Shown piece by piece: positions 26,862-36,461 of a DNA stretch of 56,670 bases. Both the position numbers and the translations under genes were made by a program. Each line of letters begins with the position of its first letter. Positions within the stretch are counted from its first letter, which is position 1. The stretch covers positions 1 to 56,670 of the forward strand of contig NZ_JAAABJ010000543.1 of assembly GCF_009904105.1 (NCBI RefSeq), written 5' to 3'. Source of the stretch: Elizabethkingia argenteiflava. Its GTDB lineage: Bacteria; Bacteroidota; Bacteroidia; Flavobacteriales; Weeksellaceae. The notes under the pieces are model-generated. The model had not been told where the DNA came from, made no database searches, and was given only the letters and a program-made list of their open reading frames with translations.

Positions 26862-27545
26862 TTATTTTTTCAACTCCCTTATATATTTATCAATATACAA
26901 CTGCTTTTCTTTGGATTTATACTGTTGTATAAACCTGGGATGCTCCAAAACTGTCATTTTATCGAAAAGTTTGGCTTCTCTGTTTAACTGATTAATAAAA
27001 TATGCGTTTTTCTTTCCCAGTATAAAAACTTCTGAAGTATCAAGTTGTAAGCGAATATGATTTTTAAGGGTCTGGATCATAAAACCTTTTAGTTTATCAA
27101 ACAACTGTTTATCATCGTAATAATTGGCATTTAACCAAGCTTGTTTAGAGCGCCTTACAATGGCCAATGGAAAAGGAGAGTTGATATAAAAATCGCTATA
27201 AAATGAACTTACACCTCCATATTCACGGATCATATCGTACATAAAGACTGAAGAAATTTCATGAGTTCTAACCGTCTTCATCCGAATTCCACATTCACTT
27301 TCCAGCCTCTTAGTATCGGTAAAGGGCACGCCGGTAACCCCTGCTCCATGGCGGCTAGGATTAATGCCTATCAAAAACTTCCTGGTACGCGCATCGCTAT
27401 AGTATTTATCATAAAATAGACGCATAACCTCCAATGTCTCTGGGTTATCTAAATACGGATTTAAAATCTGAAATCCAGTTGGTAAGCTCCCTGTATATTC
27501 TAAATTTTCGTTATACTCTACCACCTGATCTGCAAAAGTCATCAT
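26862..27545 (-). CDS. DUF4918 uracil-DNA glycosylase-like protein
   Basis: A 227-residue protein of the DUF4918 / SMUG-like branch of the uracil-DNA glycosylase superfamily. It has the water-activating motif GINPSRHGAGVTGVPFTD (about 79-96) and the minor-groove loop motif EHPRF near residue 201. It is expected to remove uracil or damaged pyrimidines, but enzyme activity in this branch is shown only for a few members. Two Met codons start the frame (27545, 27542). It lies 22 bases after paaZ, so it is probably co-transcribed with the catabolic operon, an unexpected place for a repair enzyme. Confidence 0.75.
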   Translation of the reverse strand: MMTFADQVVEYNENLEYTGSLPTGFQILNPYLDNPETLEVMRLFYDKYYSDARTRKFLIGINPSRHGAGVTGVPFTDTKRLESECGIRMKTVRTHEISSVFMYDMIREYGGVSSFYSDFYINSPFPLAIVRRSKQAWLNANYYDDKQLFDKLKGFMIQTLKNHIRLQLDTSEVFILGKKNAYFINQLNREAKLFDKMTVLEHPRFIQQYKSKEKQLYIDKYIRELKK

Positions 27546-27567
27546 ATTTTATTATGCTTAATTTTTT

Positions 27568-30063
27568 TCAAATTAATCCAAACTGCTCAAAATGGTGAGT
27601 AAAATGCTTTCTGTGGCATAACTCCCACATTTCTTTATTCAATTTTCCAAATAGAGGATGTAGATGTTCTGCTTGGGGATTTTCTTTGTAGTAAATAATC
27701 ATTCTTTTTAGTTGCTCCATAAAAGATTCCTTAGCCTGTTCAAAACTGGCATGTACTAAGGACGGTAAATTTCCCTTAGTTGGTAAACCGGGTATCCAGA
27801 AATCTCTAGGGAATTTTTGATGATTATAGAGACTATCTTGATATGTTTCAATTTGTATTTGAGAACTAAAACACTTCTCCACTTCAGGCTCACCTGTACT
27901 TATTAAAATAGTTTTTTCTAAATGCTCAAGCATGTGTTGCGAAGTCATCTCTCCCCATAAGGGGGATATTTCTTCTTGTAAACAATTCAGTATGGATGCT
28001 ATTTTTTTAAGATCTAAATCTATAAAAGGTGATCGATTAGCTACTAAAGTTAAAATGGTTGCAATACATACTGTCTCCTCTCTCTGATTGACTACCTCTA
28101 CCCACCATTTTACCACCCCGGAAGGAATATTTCTGCCCTTAACACCTCTGTTAATTTTTTCCTTTGCCATGAGGTATACTCTAATTGTATCTCCCGCATA
28201 AACAGGTTTCAGAAAATGACAAGCTTCCAGTCCATAATTGGCTATTACAGGTCCTTTTTCCTTGGAAACGAATAATCCTGCCGCTGCTGATAGGATAAAA
28301 TAACCATGGGCTACCGTTTTATCAAAAATAGTCCCGTTTAAGCTTGTAGCGTCGGTATGGGCGTAAAAATGATCCCAAGACAAATTGGAGAAGTTAACAA
28401 TATCAGCCTGTGTCACCGTTCGCCCTCCCGTTTCTATTGCATCACCTACCTCTACTTCTTCAAAATATTTTTGAAAAGGGTGCTTATCTGAAATTTTCTT
28501 ATTTGCTCCCGGCTGATATATTTGGGTAATCGCCGTCAATACATCTGGAGACCCCTGAATTGCTGTTTTCTGCAAAAAGAAATACAATCCACTTAATCCC
28601 CCCATCTCTTCGCCACCTCCTGCTCTACCAGGTCCCCCATGTATAAGGGTAGGAAGGGGAGAACCATGTCCGGTGCTTTCTTTTGCATTATCTCTGTTTA
28701 ATACATAGATTCTACCATGCTGGGAAGCGATTTTCAACGCAATTTCTGCAATAAACGGCTCGTCACGAGAAATAATAGAACCTACCAAGCTTCCTTTTCC
28801 TCTTTTTGCTAAGGCTACTGCCTCGTCTGCATCCCGGTAAGGCATTAAGGTCGCCACTGGCCCAAAAGCTTCTACATCATGGGAAATATTTTTTTCAAAA
28901 GGCCTGTCGTTCAGCAATAACTTGGGACTCATAAATGCTCCTTTTTCATAATCTGCATCTAATAATATATGTTGTCCATCATACACTAATTCCGTTTCTG
29001 TGCGAAGGAGATCTACTTTCTTCTGCACATCTGTTTGTTGCTCTTTGCCTACCAGAGCGCCCATCCTCGTTTCGCGATTTAAGGGATTTCCAATTTTTAT
29101 TTGATCCAAGGTTTGAGATAAAGCTCGCTGAACATCCCCTATCCATGCCTCAGGCACCATAATCCTACGGATAGCCGTACATTTCTGGCCAGTTTTTGCG
29201 GTCATTTCATGACAAACCTCTCTTATAAACAAATTAAACTCCGGCGTCCCTGGATGCGCATCAAGACCCAGAATAGATGAATTTAGCGAATCTGATTCCA
29301 TATTGAAACGTATGGCCTTTCCAGCAATAGAACTTAAAGATTTTAACCGTCTCCCCGTATGTGCAGAACCTGTGAACAACACCGAATCTCCATCCTGAAC
29401 GTAATCCAATATATTTTGTGGTTCTCCACACACCAACTGAATAGCCCCCTCAGGTAAAAAACCACTTTCTATCATATCCTGAAAAACAGCATAGGTAAGA
29501 TAGGAACCAGGCGAGGCGGGTTTTACAATACTGGGAACCCCTGCCAGTAAAGAGGTAGATAACTTTTCCAACATCCCCCAAACCGGAAAATTATAGGCAT
29601 TAATCTGTACTGAAACTCCCTGGCTAGGGGTGAAAATATGAGTCCCCAAATGGGTACCCTTCTCGGATATTTTATACGTTTCATCTTCAACCCAAAATGG
29701 GGTATTGGGTAATTTTCTTTTGGCTAATCCCGAATAAGTAAAGAAAGTAGAAAAACCGCCCTCTATATCCACCCAAGAATCTCTATGTGTGGCTCCTGTT
29801 TTGTAAGAAAGAGCATAGTATTTTTTTTTCCGCTCCAAGAGGTATAAAGCTAGTTTCTTTAACATTTCACCACGCTCATAAAAAGTCATGGAAGATAGAT
29901 TACGAGAACCTAGAGTTCTCCCATAATCTAGCGCCTGCTCAAGCTGAAGTCCCTCAGTATCAGCTATCGCAACCAAAGCTCCGGTTACCGCGTTATACAG
30001 TGGCTGACCAGCACCCGTCCCCTCTATCCATTGTCCATAAATATAATTTTTTAATTTTTCCAT
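27568..30063 (-). CDS. paaZ: Bifunctional ring-opening enzyme PaaZ with extra C-terminal domain
   Basis: Hydrolyses the oxepin-CoA ring and oxidises the resulting semialdehyde. Aldehyde dehydrogenase domain about 1-520 (catalytic Glu near 256 in FNMESDSLN, Cys near 293 in TGQKCTAIR) and MaoC-type hotdog hydratase domain about 530-680 ([10 protein letters not shown], Asp near 563). E. coli PaaZ ends there, at 681 residues. This protein has 831. The added tail (about 690-831) looks like a DinB/DUF1569 four-helix domain, with [13 protein letters not shown] and a terminal [13 protein letters not shown] that could supply metal-binding histidines. Long PaaZ forms may be common in flavobacteria. ATG start. 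Confidence 0.92.
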   Translation of the reverse strand: MEKLKNYIYGQWIEGTGAGQPLYNAVTGALVAIADTEGLQLEQALDYGRTLGSRNLSSMTFYERGEMLKKLALYLLERKKKYYALSYKTGATHRDSWVDIEGGFSTFFTYSGLAKRKLPNTPFWVEDETYKISEKGTHLGTHIFTPSQGVSVQINAYNFPVWGMLEKLSTSLLAGVPSIVKPASPGSYLTYAVFQDMIESGFLPEGAIQLVCGEPQNILDYVQDGDSVLFTGSAHTGRRLKSLSSIAGKAIRFNMESDSLNSSILGLDAHPGTPEFNLFIREVCHEMTAKTGQKCTAIRRIMVPEAWIGDVQRALSQTLDQIKIGNPLNRETRMGALVGKEQQTDVQKKVDLLRTETELVYDGQHILLDADYEKGAFMSPKLLLNDRPFEKNISHDVEAFGPVATLMPYRDADEAVALAKRGKGSLVGSIISRDEPFIAEIALKIASQHGRIYVLNRDNAKESTGHGSPLPTLIHGGPGRAGGGEEMGGLSGLYFFLQKTAIQGSPDVLTAITQIYQPGANKKISDKHPFQKYFEEVEVGDAIETGGRTVTQADIVNFSNLSWDHFYAHTDATSLNGTIFDKTVAHGYFILSAAAGLFVSKEKGPVIANYGLEACHFLKPVYAGDTIRVYLMAKEKINRGVKGRNIPSGVVKWWVEVVNQREETVCIATILTLVANRSPFIDLDLKKIASILNCLQEEISPLWGEMTSQHMLEHLEKTILISTGEPEVEKCFSSQIQIETYQDSLYNHQKFPRDFWIPGLPTKGNLPSLVHASFEQAKESFMEQLKRMIIYYKENPQAEHLHPLFGKLNKEMWELCHRKHFTHHFEQFGLI

Positions 30064-30115
30064 AATATTTTTGAAATTTGTAGTTTTTTGAAATTTTATA
30101 GCCTACAAAGTCAGA

Positions 30116-30709
30116 CTATTTTACATCTTGCCAAATATTATAATCAACAATTTTTGAGGGGGACTGCTCTTTAAATTCTGAGAGAGGTTCACAAGGCAAA
30201 ATGGCCTCTTTAGCTTCTCTTGCTAATTCCTGATAAAGCTGGGTACCTTTTGTTTTCCAACTGATCATTTCATCAGAGACATCTCGAATCACCTTCGCCG
30301 GGCTGCCCACAATAAGCTTTCGGTCCTCTGATTTGAAATAAGCAGGTACAAAAGCCAAAGCCCCGATGATACATTCATCACCGATCACCGCCTTATCCAT
30401 AACCACAGCATTCATACCCACCAAACAATTTTTTCCAATATGTGCCGAGTGAATAATAGCACCGTGCCCGATATGTGCGGATTCTTCTAAAATAGTTTCT
30501 ATATTTGGAAAAACATGAAGGGTACAGTTTTCTTGTACATTCGCCCCGTCTTTAATAAGAATCTTACCCCAGTCCCCTCGGATCACCGCCTGGGGACCTA
30601 TGTACACTTCTTCACCTATTTCTACATGGCCTATAATCACGGCCTGAGGATGTATATAGGCGGAGGGTTTTATCACAGGGCGAATTCCATGGTATGAATA
30701 AATATTCAT
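30116..30709 (-). CDS. paaY: PaaY, hexapeptide-repeat thioesterase
   Basis: Left-handed beta-helix protein of the gamma-carbonic-anhydrase superfamily. In phenylacetate degradation it hydrolyses dead-end 2-hydroxycyclohepta-1,4,6-triene-1-formyl-CoA. The 197 residues equal the E. coli length (196). Hexapeptide repeats run from about 13 to 130, with metal-type histidines in HIGHGAIIHSAHIG near 81-94. ATG start. It lies 48 bases after paaJ and 52 before paaZ, within the operon. Confidence 0.88.
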   Translation of the reverse strand: MNIYSYHGIRPVIKPSAYIHPQAVIIGHVEIGEEVYIGPQAVIRGDWGKILIKDGANVQENCTLHVFPNIETILEESAHIGHGAIIHSAHIGKNCLVGMNAVVMDKAVIGDECIIGALAFVPAYFKSEDRKLIVGSPAKVIRDVSDEMISWKTKGTQLYQELAREAKEAILPCEPLSEFKEQSPSKIVDYNIWQDVK

Positions 30710-30757
30710 AGTCGTATTTTTTTAATCGTATAAACATTAAAAGAGCAAATGATTGTC

Positions 30758-31966
30758 TTAGACGCTTTCCAATAACATCGCATAACCTTGCCCCACTCCT
30801 ATACAAAGGGTACACAGCGCATATTTTTTATGCTGTTGCTGAAGTTCTAAAGCCGCTGAACCTACAATTCTAGCTCCGGAAACACCCAGAGGATGCCCCA
30901 AAGCAATAGCCCCGCCGTTAGGGTTAAGCCTAGGGTCCTGATCTGATAAGCCTAGACTTCTGCTTACGGCAAGCGATTGAGCTGCAAAAGCTTCATTGAG
31001 CTCAATAATATCCATATCGTCTAATGACATATTGAATTTCTTTAATAATTTTTGGGAGGCTTCCACCGGGCCTATTCCCATTATTCTGGGTTCTACACCG
31101 GCAGTAGCAGACCCCAGAATCTTAGCTTTGGGTATTAATCCGTATTTTATAACGGCAGCTTCGCTCGCTAGAATAAGGGCCACTGCTCCATCATTTAAGC
31201 CCGAAGAATTTCCGGCAGTGACACTCCCATGCTTTCTGAAAGCCGGCTTCAACCTTGCTAAACCTTCTAAAGAGGTGGTGGGCCTTATAAATTCATCCTG
31301 AGAGAATATAAGAGATTCTCCTTTCTTTTCAGAAATTTCAACTGCTACAATTTCCTGCGCCAGCCTTCCACTTTTCTGTGCTTTGGAGGCTTTATGCTGA
31401 GACCACAAAGCAAATTTATCTTGATCTTCTCTACTGATATGGTGCAAATCGGCTAAGTTTTCTGCCGTCTCCCCCATGGCGTCTACACCATATAATTCTT
31501 CCATTTTAGGATTGACAAAACGCCACCCAAAAGTGGTATCGAACAGCTGGCTATCCCGCCCAAAAGATCGGGTAGGTTTTGAGAGTACATAAGGAGAACG
31601 CGTCATATGCTCCACCCCTCCTGCTATGTAAATCTCCCCTTCACCGGAGGCAATTGATCGAAAGGCATTGGCCACAGCCGACATTCCCGAAGCACAGAGT
31701 CTGTTGACAGTTTCTCCCCCGATTTGGTAAGGGAGCCCAGCCAATAGAAGAGCCATTCTTGCGATATTGCGATTGTCTTCTCCTGCCTGATTGGCACACC
31801 CCAAGATAACATCCTCAATTGCTTGCACAGGGACATTGGGATTTCTGTTTACAATTTCTTTGATTACAACCGCTGCAAGATCATCTGCCCTAATTTGTGA
31901 TAAGCCGCCCTGTAGCCTTGAAATAGGCGTTCTAATGTAGTCTATAATATAAACTTTATTCTTCAT
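30758..31966 (-). CDS. paaJ: 3-oxoadipyl-CoA / 3-oxo-dehydrosuberyl-CoA thiolase
   Basis: Thiolase that releases acetyl-CoA from 3-oxoadipyl-CoA and its unsaturated precursor. The protein is 402 residues from the ATG at 31966, matching E. coli PaaJ (401); an upstream in-frame GTG (31975) is less likely. It has the acyl-accepting Cys in NRLCASGMSAV (near 89), the His in ALGHPLGVSGARI near 355 and the second Cys in CTLCIGVGQG near 387. The ATG overlaps the stop of the membrane-protein gene before it. Confidence 0.92.
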   Translation of the reverse strand: MKNKVYIIDYIRTPISRLQGGLSQIRADDLAAVVIKEIVNRNPNVPVQAIEDVILGCANQAGEDNRNIARMALLLAGLPYQIGGETVNRLCASGMSAVANAFRSIASGEGEIYIAGGVEHMTRSPYVLSKPTRSFGRDSQLFDTTFGWRFVNPKMEELYGVDAMGETAENLADLHHISREDQDKFALWSQHKASKAQKSGRLAQEIVAVEISEKKGESLIFSQDEFIRPTTSLEGLARLKPAFRKHGSVTAGNSSGLNDGAVALILASEAAVIKYGLIPKAKILGSATAGVEPRIMGIGPVEASQKLLKKFNMSLDDMDIIELNEAFAAQSLAVSRSLGLSDQDPRLNPNGGAIALGHPLGVSGARIVGSAALELQQQHKKYALCTLCIGVGQGYAMLLESV

Positions 31967-32639
31967 CTTTTCCACTCTTATTTGTGATTTTATTCTTGTT
32001 TTTATGATAAAATAGTAAAAAATCGATTACAGCCTTTCTCTGTTTATATGATCCATACTTTGTTTTTGCAGAGCTATAATTAAGGTAACTGAGCCAATGG
32101 ACTAGGGCTAGGATCACAAGAGATACATACAACATGAGGGTAATGACCTCCCATAAATTTTCTATACGCTGAAATACGGGTGAATAAGCCGCCACCACTA
32201 TCCCCATAAAACCTATAATGAGCATCATATAATCCTTATTGAAAATAGGATTAGGAGGTTTGGTCTGTTCATTAAGTATTTCGTTGTACTCCAAATCTCT
32301 TTTGGACATCTCGATCAATGGGCTTTTGATCAATTCCTGATGATAGGCCTGAACTAAAATAGGATCTTCCCAATTTATAAATAGAAAAAAATTTGGAACC
32401 TTATAATCCGGAACTCTTTTTTTTACCTTTTTTTCCTCATAAAGAAGGTAAAAAATACTACCGAATAAGAAAAGAGACATGAAAATGGTGAATATTAAAT
32501 CACTAAAGTATAATAGTACATACATTACAATTGTAATCAAAATCAATAATATTACATGCTTAATACTAAATTTATAAGGTAACTCATCCAATAGAATCGT
32601 CTTAGGATGATATTCTCTAAAATCAATAAGTTTATACAT
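31956..32639 (-). CDS. Unknown membrane protein inside the paa operon
   Basis: A 227-residue protein with two hydrophobic segments in the first half (about 28-46 and 48-66) and two more around 145-162 and 172-193, giving a 2+2 membrane layout around a central soluble loop and a basic tail. No recognised domain. The ATG at 32639 is preferred over a GTG just before it. It starts 13 bases after paaI and overlaps paaJ, so it is certainly co-transcribed with the catabolic genes. A role in transport, complex anchoring or an unrelated function are all possible; none is shown. Confidence 0.7.
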   Translation of the reverse strand: MYKLIDFREYHPKTILLDELPYKFSIKHVILLILITIVMYVLLYFSDLIFTIFMSLFLFGSIFYLLYEEKKVKKRVPDYKVPNFFLFINWEDPILVQAYHQELIKSPLIEMSKRDLEYNEILNEQTKPPNPIFNKDYMMLIIGFMGIVVAAYSPVFQRIENLWEVITLMLYVSLVILALVHWLSYLNYSSAKTKYGSYKQRKAVIDFLLFYHKNKNKITNKSGKDEE

Positions 32640-32652
32640 CACACCTCATTTT

Positions 32653-33069
32653 TTATAAATCCAGCACTTTTCTTCCGAGTTTATAGACGGTTCCCACAAA
32701 CTTGGCCACCTGCTCTTGATTTTGATTGGTAATCTGGATATCGTAAACAGCGGTTTTACGCGTATTGCTTACAAGCTTGCTCTCGGCGCTCAAAACATCG
32801 CCTTCTCGGCTGGCTTTTATAAAATTAATCACACAGTTAAGAGCTACAGCAGCCTCTCCGGAATTGTTTCCTGAGAAAGCCAATGCCGAATCGGCCAAAG
32901 AAAAAGTCACGCCTCCATGGACGGTTTTAAGACCGTTAATCATTTCTTTTCTCACGCTCATTTGCAATAAGCAATAATGTTCTCTGGCCTCAATCACTTG
33001 TATCCCCAACCACTGGGAGAAATAATCCTGACGGAATATATAATCGGTAATTTGTTCGGGTGTCATCAT
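32653..33069 (-). CDS. paaI: PaaI, hydroxyphenylacetyl-CoA thioesterase
   Basis: Hotdog-fold thioesterase that recovers CoA from stalled ring-hydroxylated or epoxide CoA intermediates. The 138-residue protein has the signature HGGVTFSLADSALAF near 50-64, with the catalytic Asp. E. coli PaaI is 140 residues. ATG start (a second ATG follows one codon later). It lies 70 bases after paaH. Confidence 0.9.
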   Translation of the reverse strand: MMTPEQITDYIFRQDYFSQWLGIQVIEAREHYCLLQMSVRKEMINGLKTVHGGVTFSLADSALAFSGNNSGEAAVALNCVINFIKASREGDVLSAESKLVSNTRKTAVYDIQITNQNQEQVAKFVGTVYKLGRKVLDL

Positions 33070-33139
33070 CTTTAATCAGATCAATGGGTTAATATAAATC
33101 GCCATAGAAATTTATCTTCTATGGTCTTCATTTTCTTTT

Positions 33140-34297
33140 CTAATGTAATTTTTTCAGCAAAGGACTTTGCCGGTATCTCTCTTCCTGGTATTCCTCATAG
33201 AGGGTTTGGAGGGTTTGGGAAATTACGGAATAACCTATTTCTCGCCCCCAGCCTAATAATCCTTTCGGATAGTTCAGTCCTTTCTGTACGGCCAATTCCA
33301 GATCTTCATCGCTCGCAATTTCTAGTCTTTTAGCTTCCACCGCTTCATTGATCAACATCGCTATAATTCTTAAAAATATCTGTCGGTATAAAACTTCATC
33401 TTTTTGGGCTTGCGGCCTTTCTGCCCCTTCGCTGTAATCATAAAATCCACGTCCGGTCTTTCTACCATGGAGTTTGGCCTCATCCATACGTTGCTGCAGT
33501 AAAGAAGGCTTGTATTTGGGATCATAAAAATAATCTCTGAAGACGGTAGTGCTTACGGCTAGGTTAACGTCAATCCCGATGAAATCCATTAACTCAAAAG
33601 GTCCCATTCTAAAATTTCCCAGCAGACGCATGGCTTCGTCCACTTGTTGAGGGGAGGCGATCTTCTCTTCTACTATTCTCAAAGCTTCTCCATAATAAGG
33701 ACGTGCAATTCTATTGACAATAAAGCCTGGAACATCCTTTGCGAAGATGGAGACTTTACCCCAAGATTGCATCAGTTTACAAATTTGCTGTGGTAAATTT
33801 AAATCCGTTAATAAACCAGGGATAACCTCTACCAAAGGCATTAAAGGTGCGGGATTGAAAAAGTGAACTCCTATAAAGCGTTGGGGTATGCTCAGCCCAG
33901 AGGATAATGAAGTAATGGATATAGAAGAAGTATTAGAGCCTATAATACAATGATCGGAAATATGATTTTCGAGTTCCTGAAAAACTTTTATTTTAAGTTC
34001 TTTGCTCTCCACAATAGCTTCTATAATCAAATCACAATGTTTTAAATCTTCTAGCCTCTTACAGGATTTGATATTAGCCATAATTTCTGTAGCCTGTTCC
34101 TTGGATGTTTTTTGTTTTGCTACAAGTTTCTCCAGAAGATTCTGGAGATGGTGAAGCGCTTGGTCAATTTGCGCGCCGTTGTTATCGTATAAGAAAACTG
34201 TGCACGCATTCATGGCAGCCACTTGGGCGATTCCAATACCCATGGTTCCGGAACCTATTACTCCAATTTTTTTCATGCTTATGGATTTGGTCGTCAT
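33140..34297 (-). CDS. paaH: 3-hydroxyadipyl-CoA dehydrogenase
   Basis: NAD-dependent L-3-hydroxyacyl-CoA dehydrogenase that makes 3-oxoadipyl-CoA. The 385-residue protein has the NAD-binding GSGTMGIGIA near 15-24, the catalytic His in IGVHFFNPAPLMPLVE near 140, and two C-terminal dehydrogenase domains. E. coli PaaH is longer (475). Met1 or Met8 could be the start; the latter directly precedes the Rossmann strand. It lies 41 bases after paaG. Confidence 0.9.
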   Translation of the reverse strand: MTTKSISMKKIGVIGSGTMGIGIAQVAAMNACTVFLYDNNGAQIDQALHHLQNLLEKLVAKQKTSKEQATEIMANIKSCKRLEDLKHCDLIIEAIVESKELKIKVFQELENHISDHCIIGSNTSSISITSLSSGLSIPQRFIGVHFFNPAPLMPLVEVIPGLLTDLNLPQQICKLMQSWGKVSIFAKDVPGFIVNRIARPYYGEALRIVEEKIASPQQVDEAMRLLGNFRMGPFELMDFIGIDVNLAVSTTVFRDYFYDPKYKPSLLQQRMDEAKLHGRKTGRGFYDYSEGAERPQAQKDEVLYRQIFLRIIAMLINEAVEAKRLEIASDEDLELAVQKGLNYPKGLLGWGREIGYSVISQTLQTLYEEYQEERYRQSPLLKKLH

Positions 34298-34338
34298 TGG
34301 TGAACCTCATCTCTATAGATTAAGGAGATCAGTGAATA

Positions 34339-35142
34339 TTATTTACCTGTATAATTGGGTTTTCTTTTTTCTAAAAATGCTTTTACCCCCTCTCTAAAGT
34401 CTTCTGTTTCCGCAGCTTGTTGCTGATAAATCCCTTCTATATCCAACTGCTCATTGAGGCTGTTACCATAAGATCTGTTAAAGGCTTTTTTGGTAAGGCT
34501 TATAGCTTTTGTAGGCAAATGAGCAATCTCAGTCAATAAAGCGAAGGATTGATCTTCAAAGTCTTCATCCTTAAATACATCGGCTATTAAACCTAAATTC
34601 TTGGCTTCGGAGGCAGAAAGTCTTTTTCCTGTAAAAGCTAAATAGCTGGCCAATTGACGCCCGAGTAATTTGGGCAAGTAGTAGGTGCCGGCGGTATCGG
34701 GAACCAAGCCTATGTTAATAAAAGCTTGTGAAAAGTAGGCGCTTTGGGTGGCCAGAGAAAAATCACAAATCAAGGCTAGCATTGCTCCCGCTCCTACAGC
34801 AGGACCGTTTACTAAAGCGACCACAGGTTTGGAATTCTTAACAATAGATTTTACAAGGGGATTATAATAATCCACTACTGTACGCTGGATAACTCTTTCA
34901 TCCTTAATATTACTGTCCAAAGCTATGGCTTCATTCAAATTCTGTCCAGAACAAAAAGCTTTCCCCCTGCCTGATATAGCAATACAACGCACCTGCTCAT
35001 CTTTATCACAGTCCTCCATAAAATTCCTTATCTCAGTCAAAATACTGATATTTAAAGAATTATAAGTTTCAAGTTGATTAAGATAGGCTATTTTAAGCTT
35101 TCCTTCCAACCTAGTTTCAATATCAATTTGCGTGTAATTCAT
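34339..35142 (-). CDS. paaG: Ring-1,2-epoxyphenylacetyl-CoA isomerase
   Basis: Crotonase-fold isomerase that turns the ring epoxide into oxepin-CoA. The 267-residue protein (E. coli PaaG 262) has the oxyanion-hole motif AFCSGQNLNEA near 62-72 and LVNGPAVGAGAMLALICDF near 105-123. The PaaG-type segment VPDTAGTYYLPKLLG near 140-154 is where the catalytic Asp sits. ATG start. It is separated from paaD by the IS982 relic. Confidence 0.9.
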   Translation of the reverse strand: MNYTQIDIETRLEGKLKIAYLNQLETYNSLNISILTEIRNFMEDCDKDEQVRCIAISGRGKAFCSGQNLNEAIALDSNIKDERVIQRTVVDYYNPLVKSIVKNSKPVVALVNGPAVGAGAMLALICDFSLATQSAYFSQAFINIGLVPDTAGTYYLPKLLGRQLASYLAFTGKRLSASEAKNLGLIADVFKDEDFEDQSFALLTEIAHLPTKAISLTKKAFNRSYGNSLNEQLDIEGIYQQQAAETEDFREGVKAFLEKRKPNYTGK

Positions 35143-35203
35143 AAAAATATTTTTTCTCTAACAAGTTAATAATTTATCTGCATGTCACTCTTATTTATTA
35201 TAT

Positions 35204-35893
35204 ACCCTTTTTGCATTTTTAGTGATGTTAACTTTTATATTGTTACTATTAAGACTTTGTGGAGGAATTGCATAAGGCTAGCTGTCTTTTATGTAATGGA
35301 TATCATCAGCAGAGGCGCGACTTTTATCCACATTCGGGAAAACTCCACCTAAAGAACAAACCGCATGAAGTTTGTAAACATAAAAATGCATTTGTTCAGC
35401 GGCGCAAAAACCTCTGTTCAAATCATAATATGGAGCGTCATTACAGATTTTTGAAGTAGTATTTCCAGAATGCTTACTAGCTTCCACAGCCAGACTGTTA
35501 ATGATAAAAACTGCATCAAATTCATTAAAACGTTGTGCTATTTTCAGGCGAGTGTCATCAGCATTATCTTCCAATCTGCCTTTGCATGGATTATAGAGAC
35601 TTGGTTTGAGTTTAGATTTTATCGTTTTTGGAATGTAACGAAAAAGATAATTTTCACTATACATTCGGATATATTCGGCAGTTAGAGCAAAACCTATGCA
35701 TTCCAAATTCTTTCGTTTAGACCCTCTTCTTTGGTAAGACAGAGGGGTTTCTTTTGATATTTTTCTTAAATCTTCCAAAATTATTTCGTATGCTCCACTT
35801 AAGTTATTCATTGAAACCAGGTTATCTATAATTTACTTATTATCAATCAAATGAATAACTTTTTATCGCTTTAATTCATCATGCACAACGGTT
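35204..35893 (-). mobile_element. IS982-family element relic inside the paa operon
   Basis: About 690 bp between imperfect terminal repeats. ACCCTTTTTGCAT (35204-35216) and the complement of 35881-35893 match at 10 of 13 positions. IS982 elements are normally about 1 kb, so about 300 bp are missing, within the transposase 3' part. It lies between paaD and paaG in the same orientation as the operon. No clear target duplication was seen. The element must be immobile by itself but could affect paa transcription. Confidence 0.7.
35278..35811 (-). pseudogene. IS982-family transposase, truncated
   Basis: 177 codons of an IS982 transposase, which is normally about 290. The N-terminal half is recognisable (MNNLSGAYEIILEDLRKIS, SLYNPCKGRL, RGFCAAEQMHFYVYKLHAVC, DIHYIKD). 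The first catalytic Asp, usually in an I-V-D-S context, is Asn here (FIINSLAVEAS), and the C-terminal catalytic region is missing after DIHYIKDS. Inactive by truncation and by active-site change. Confidence 0.85.
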
Positions 35894-35942
35894 GATAATA
35901 TAGAAACAAGCATTTAAAAAATAAATTAAGCTTGTTGATTTT

Positions 35943-36404
35943 TTAGTGGCATTTTAAATAATCAAATGGCTCTAAGCAATCGAGACACTGGTAAGCAGCT
36001 TTACATAAGGTAGCACCAAATCTGCTTATTTGTCGCGTATGCATAGAACCACATCGGGGACATTTCTTGGGAATTCCAATAAGGTGTTCATGGGCCTTGT
36101 TTTCTGGTGGAGCAATTCCGTAAAGACGTAACTTTTCTCGGGCTTCGTCGGTGATCCAATCGGTCGTCCAAACAGGAGAGATCTGAGTGATTACTTTCGC
36201 CTCCCAATTATTATTTTTCATTATCCTGGCAATGTCTGTTTCAATAGCAAACAGAGCAGGACATGCGGAATAAGTGGGGGTAATTATCACCTCACAGGCG
36301 TTTTCTCCAGTAATCTTTATATTGCGAACAATTCCCAATTCCACAATATTAATAACCGGAATTTCGGGATCCGGAATCTGGGATAATATCTCTAAAGGGC
36401 TCAC
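35943..36404 (-). CDS. paaD: PaaD, assembly factor for the phenylacetyl-CoA epoxidase
   Basis: MIP18/SufT-family protein needed for the epoxidase, probably for metal or Fe-S maturation of PaaE or the diiron centre. The 153-residue protein has the DUF59 region (LSQIPDPEIPVINIVELGIV, 8-27) and a C-terminal zinc-ribbon-like part with CPRCGSMHT and CLDCLEPFD. The start is GTG (36404); no ATG fits. It lies 57 bases after paaC. Confidence 0.9.
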   Translation of the reverse strand: MSPLEILSQIPDPEIPVINIVELGIVRNIKITGENACEVIITPTYSACPALFAIETDIARIMKNNNWEAKVITQISPVWTTDWITDEAREKLRLYGIAPPENKAHEHLIGIPKKCPRCGSMHTRQISRFGATLCKAAYQCLDCLEPFDYLKCH

Positions 36405-36461
36405 TTCTCTTTATTTAATATTGATTCTCTTTTGCGTTTCAACAAATACCTCCAAGCTATT

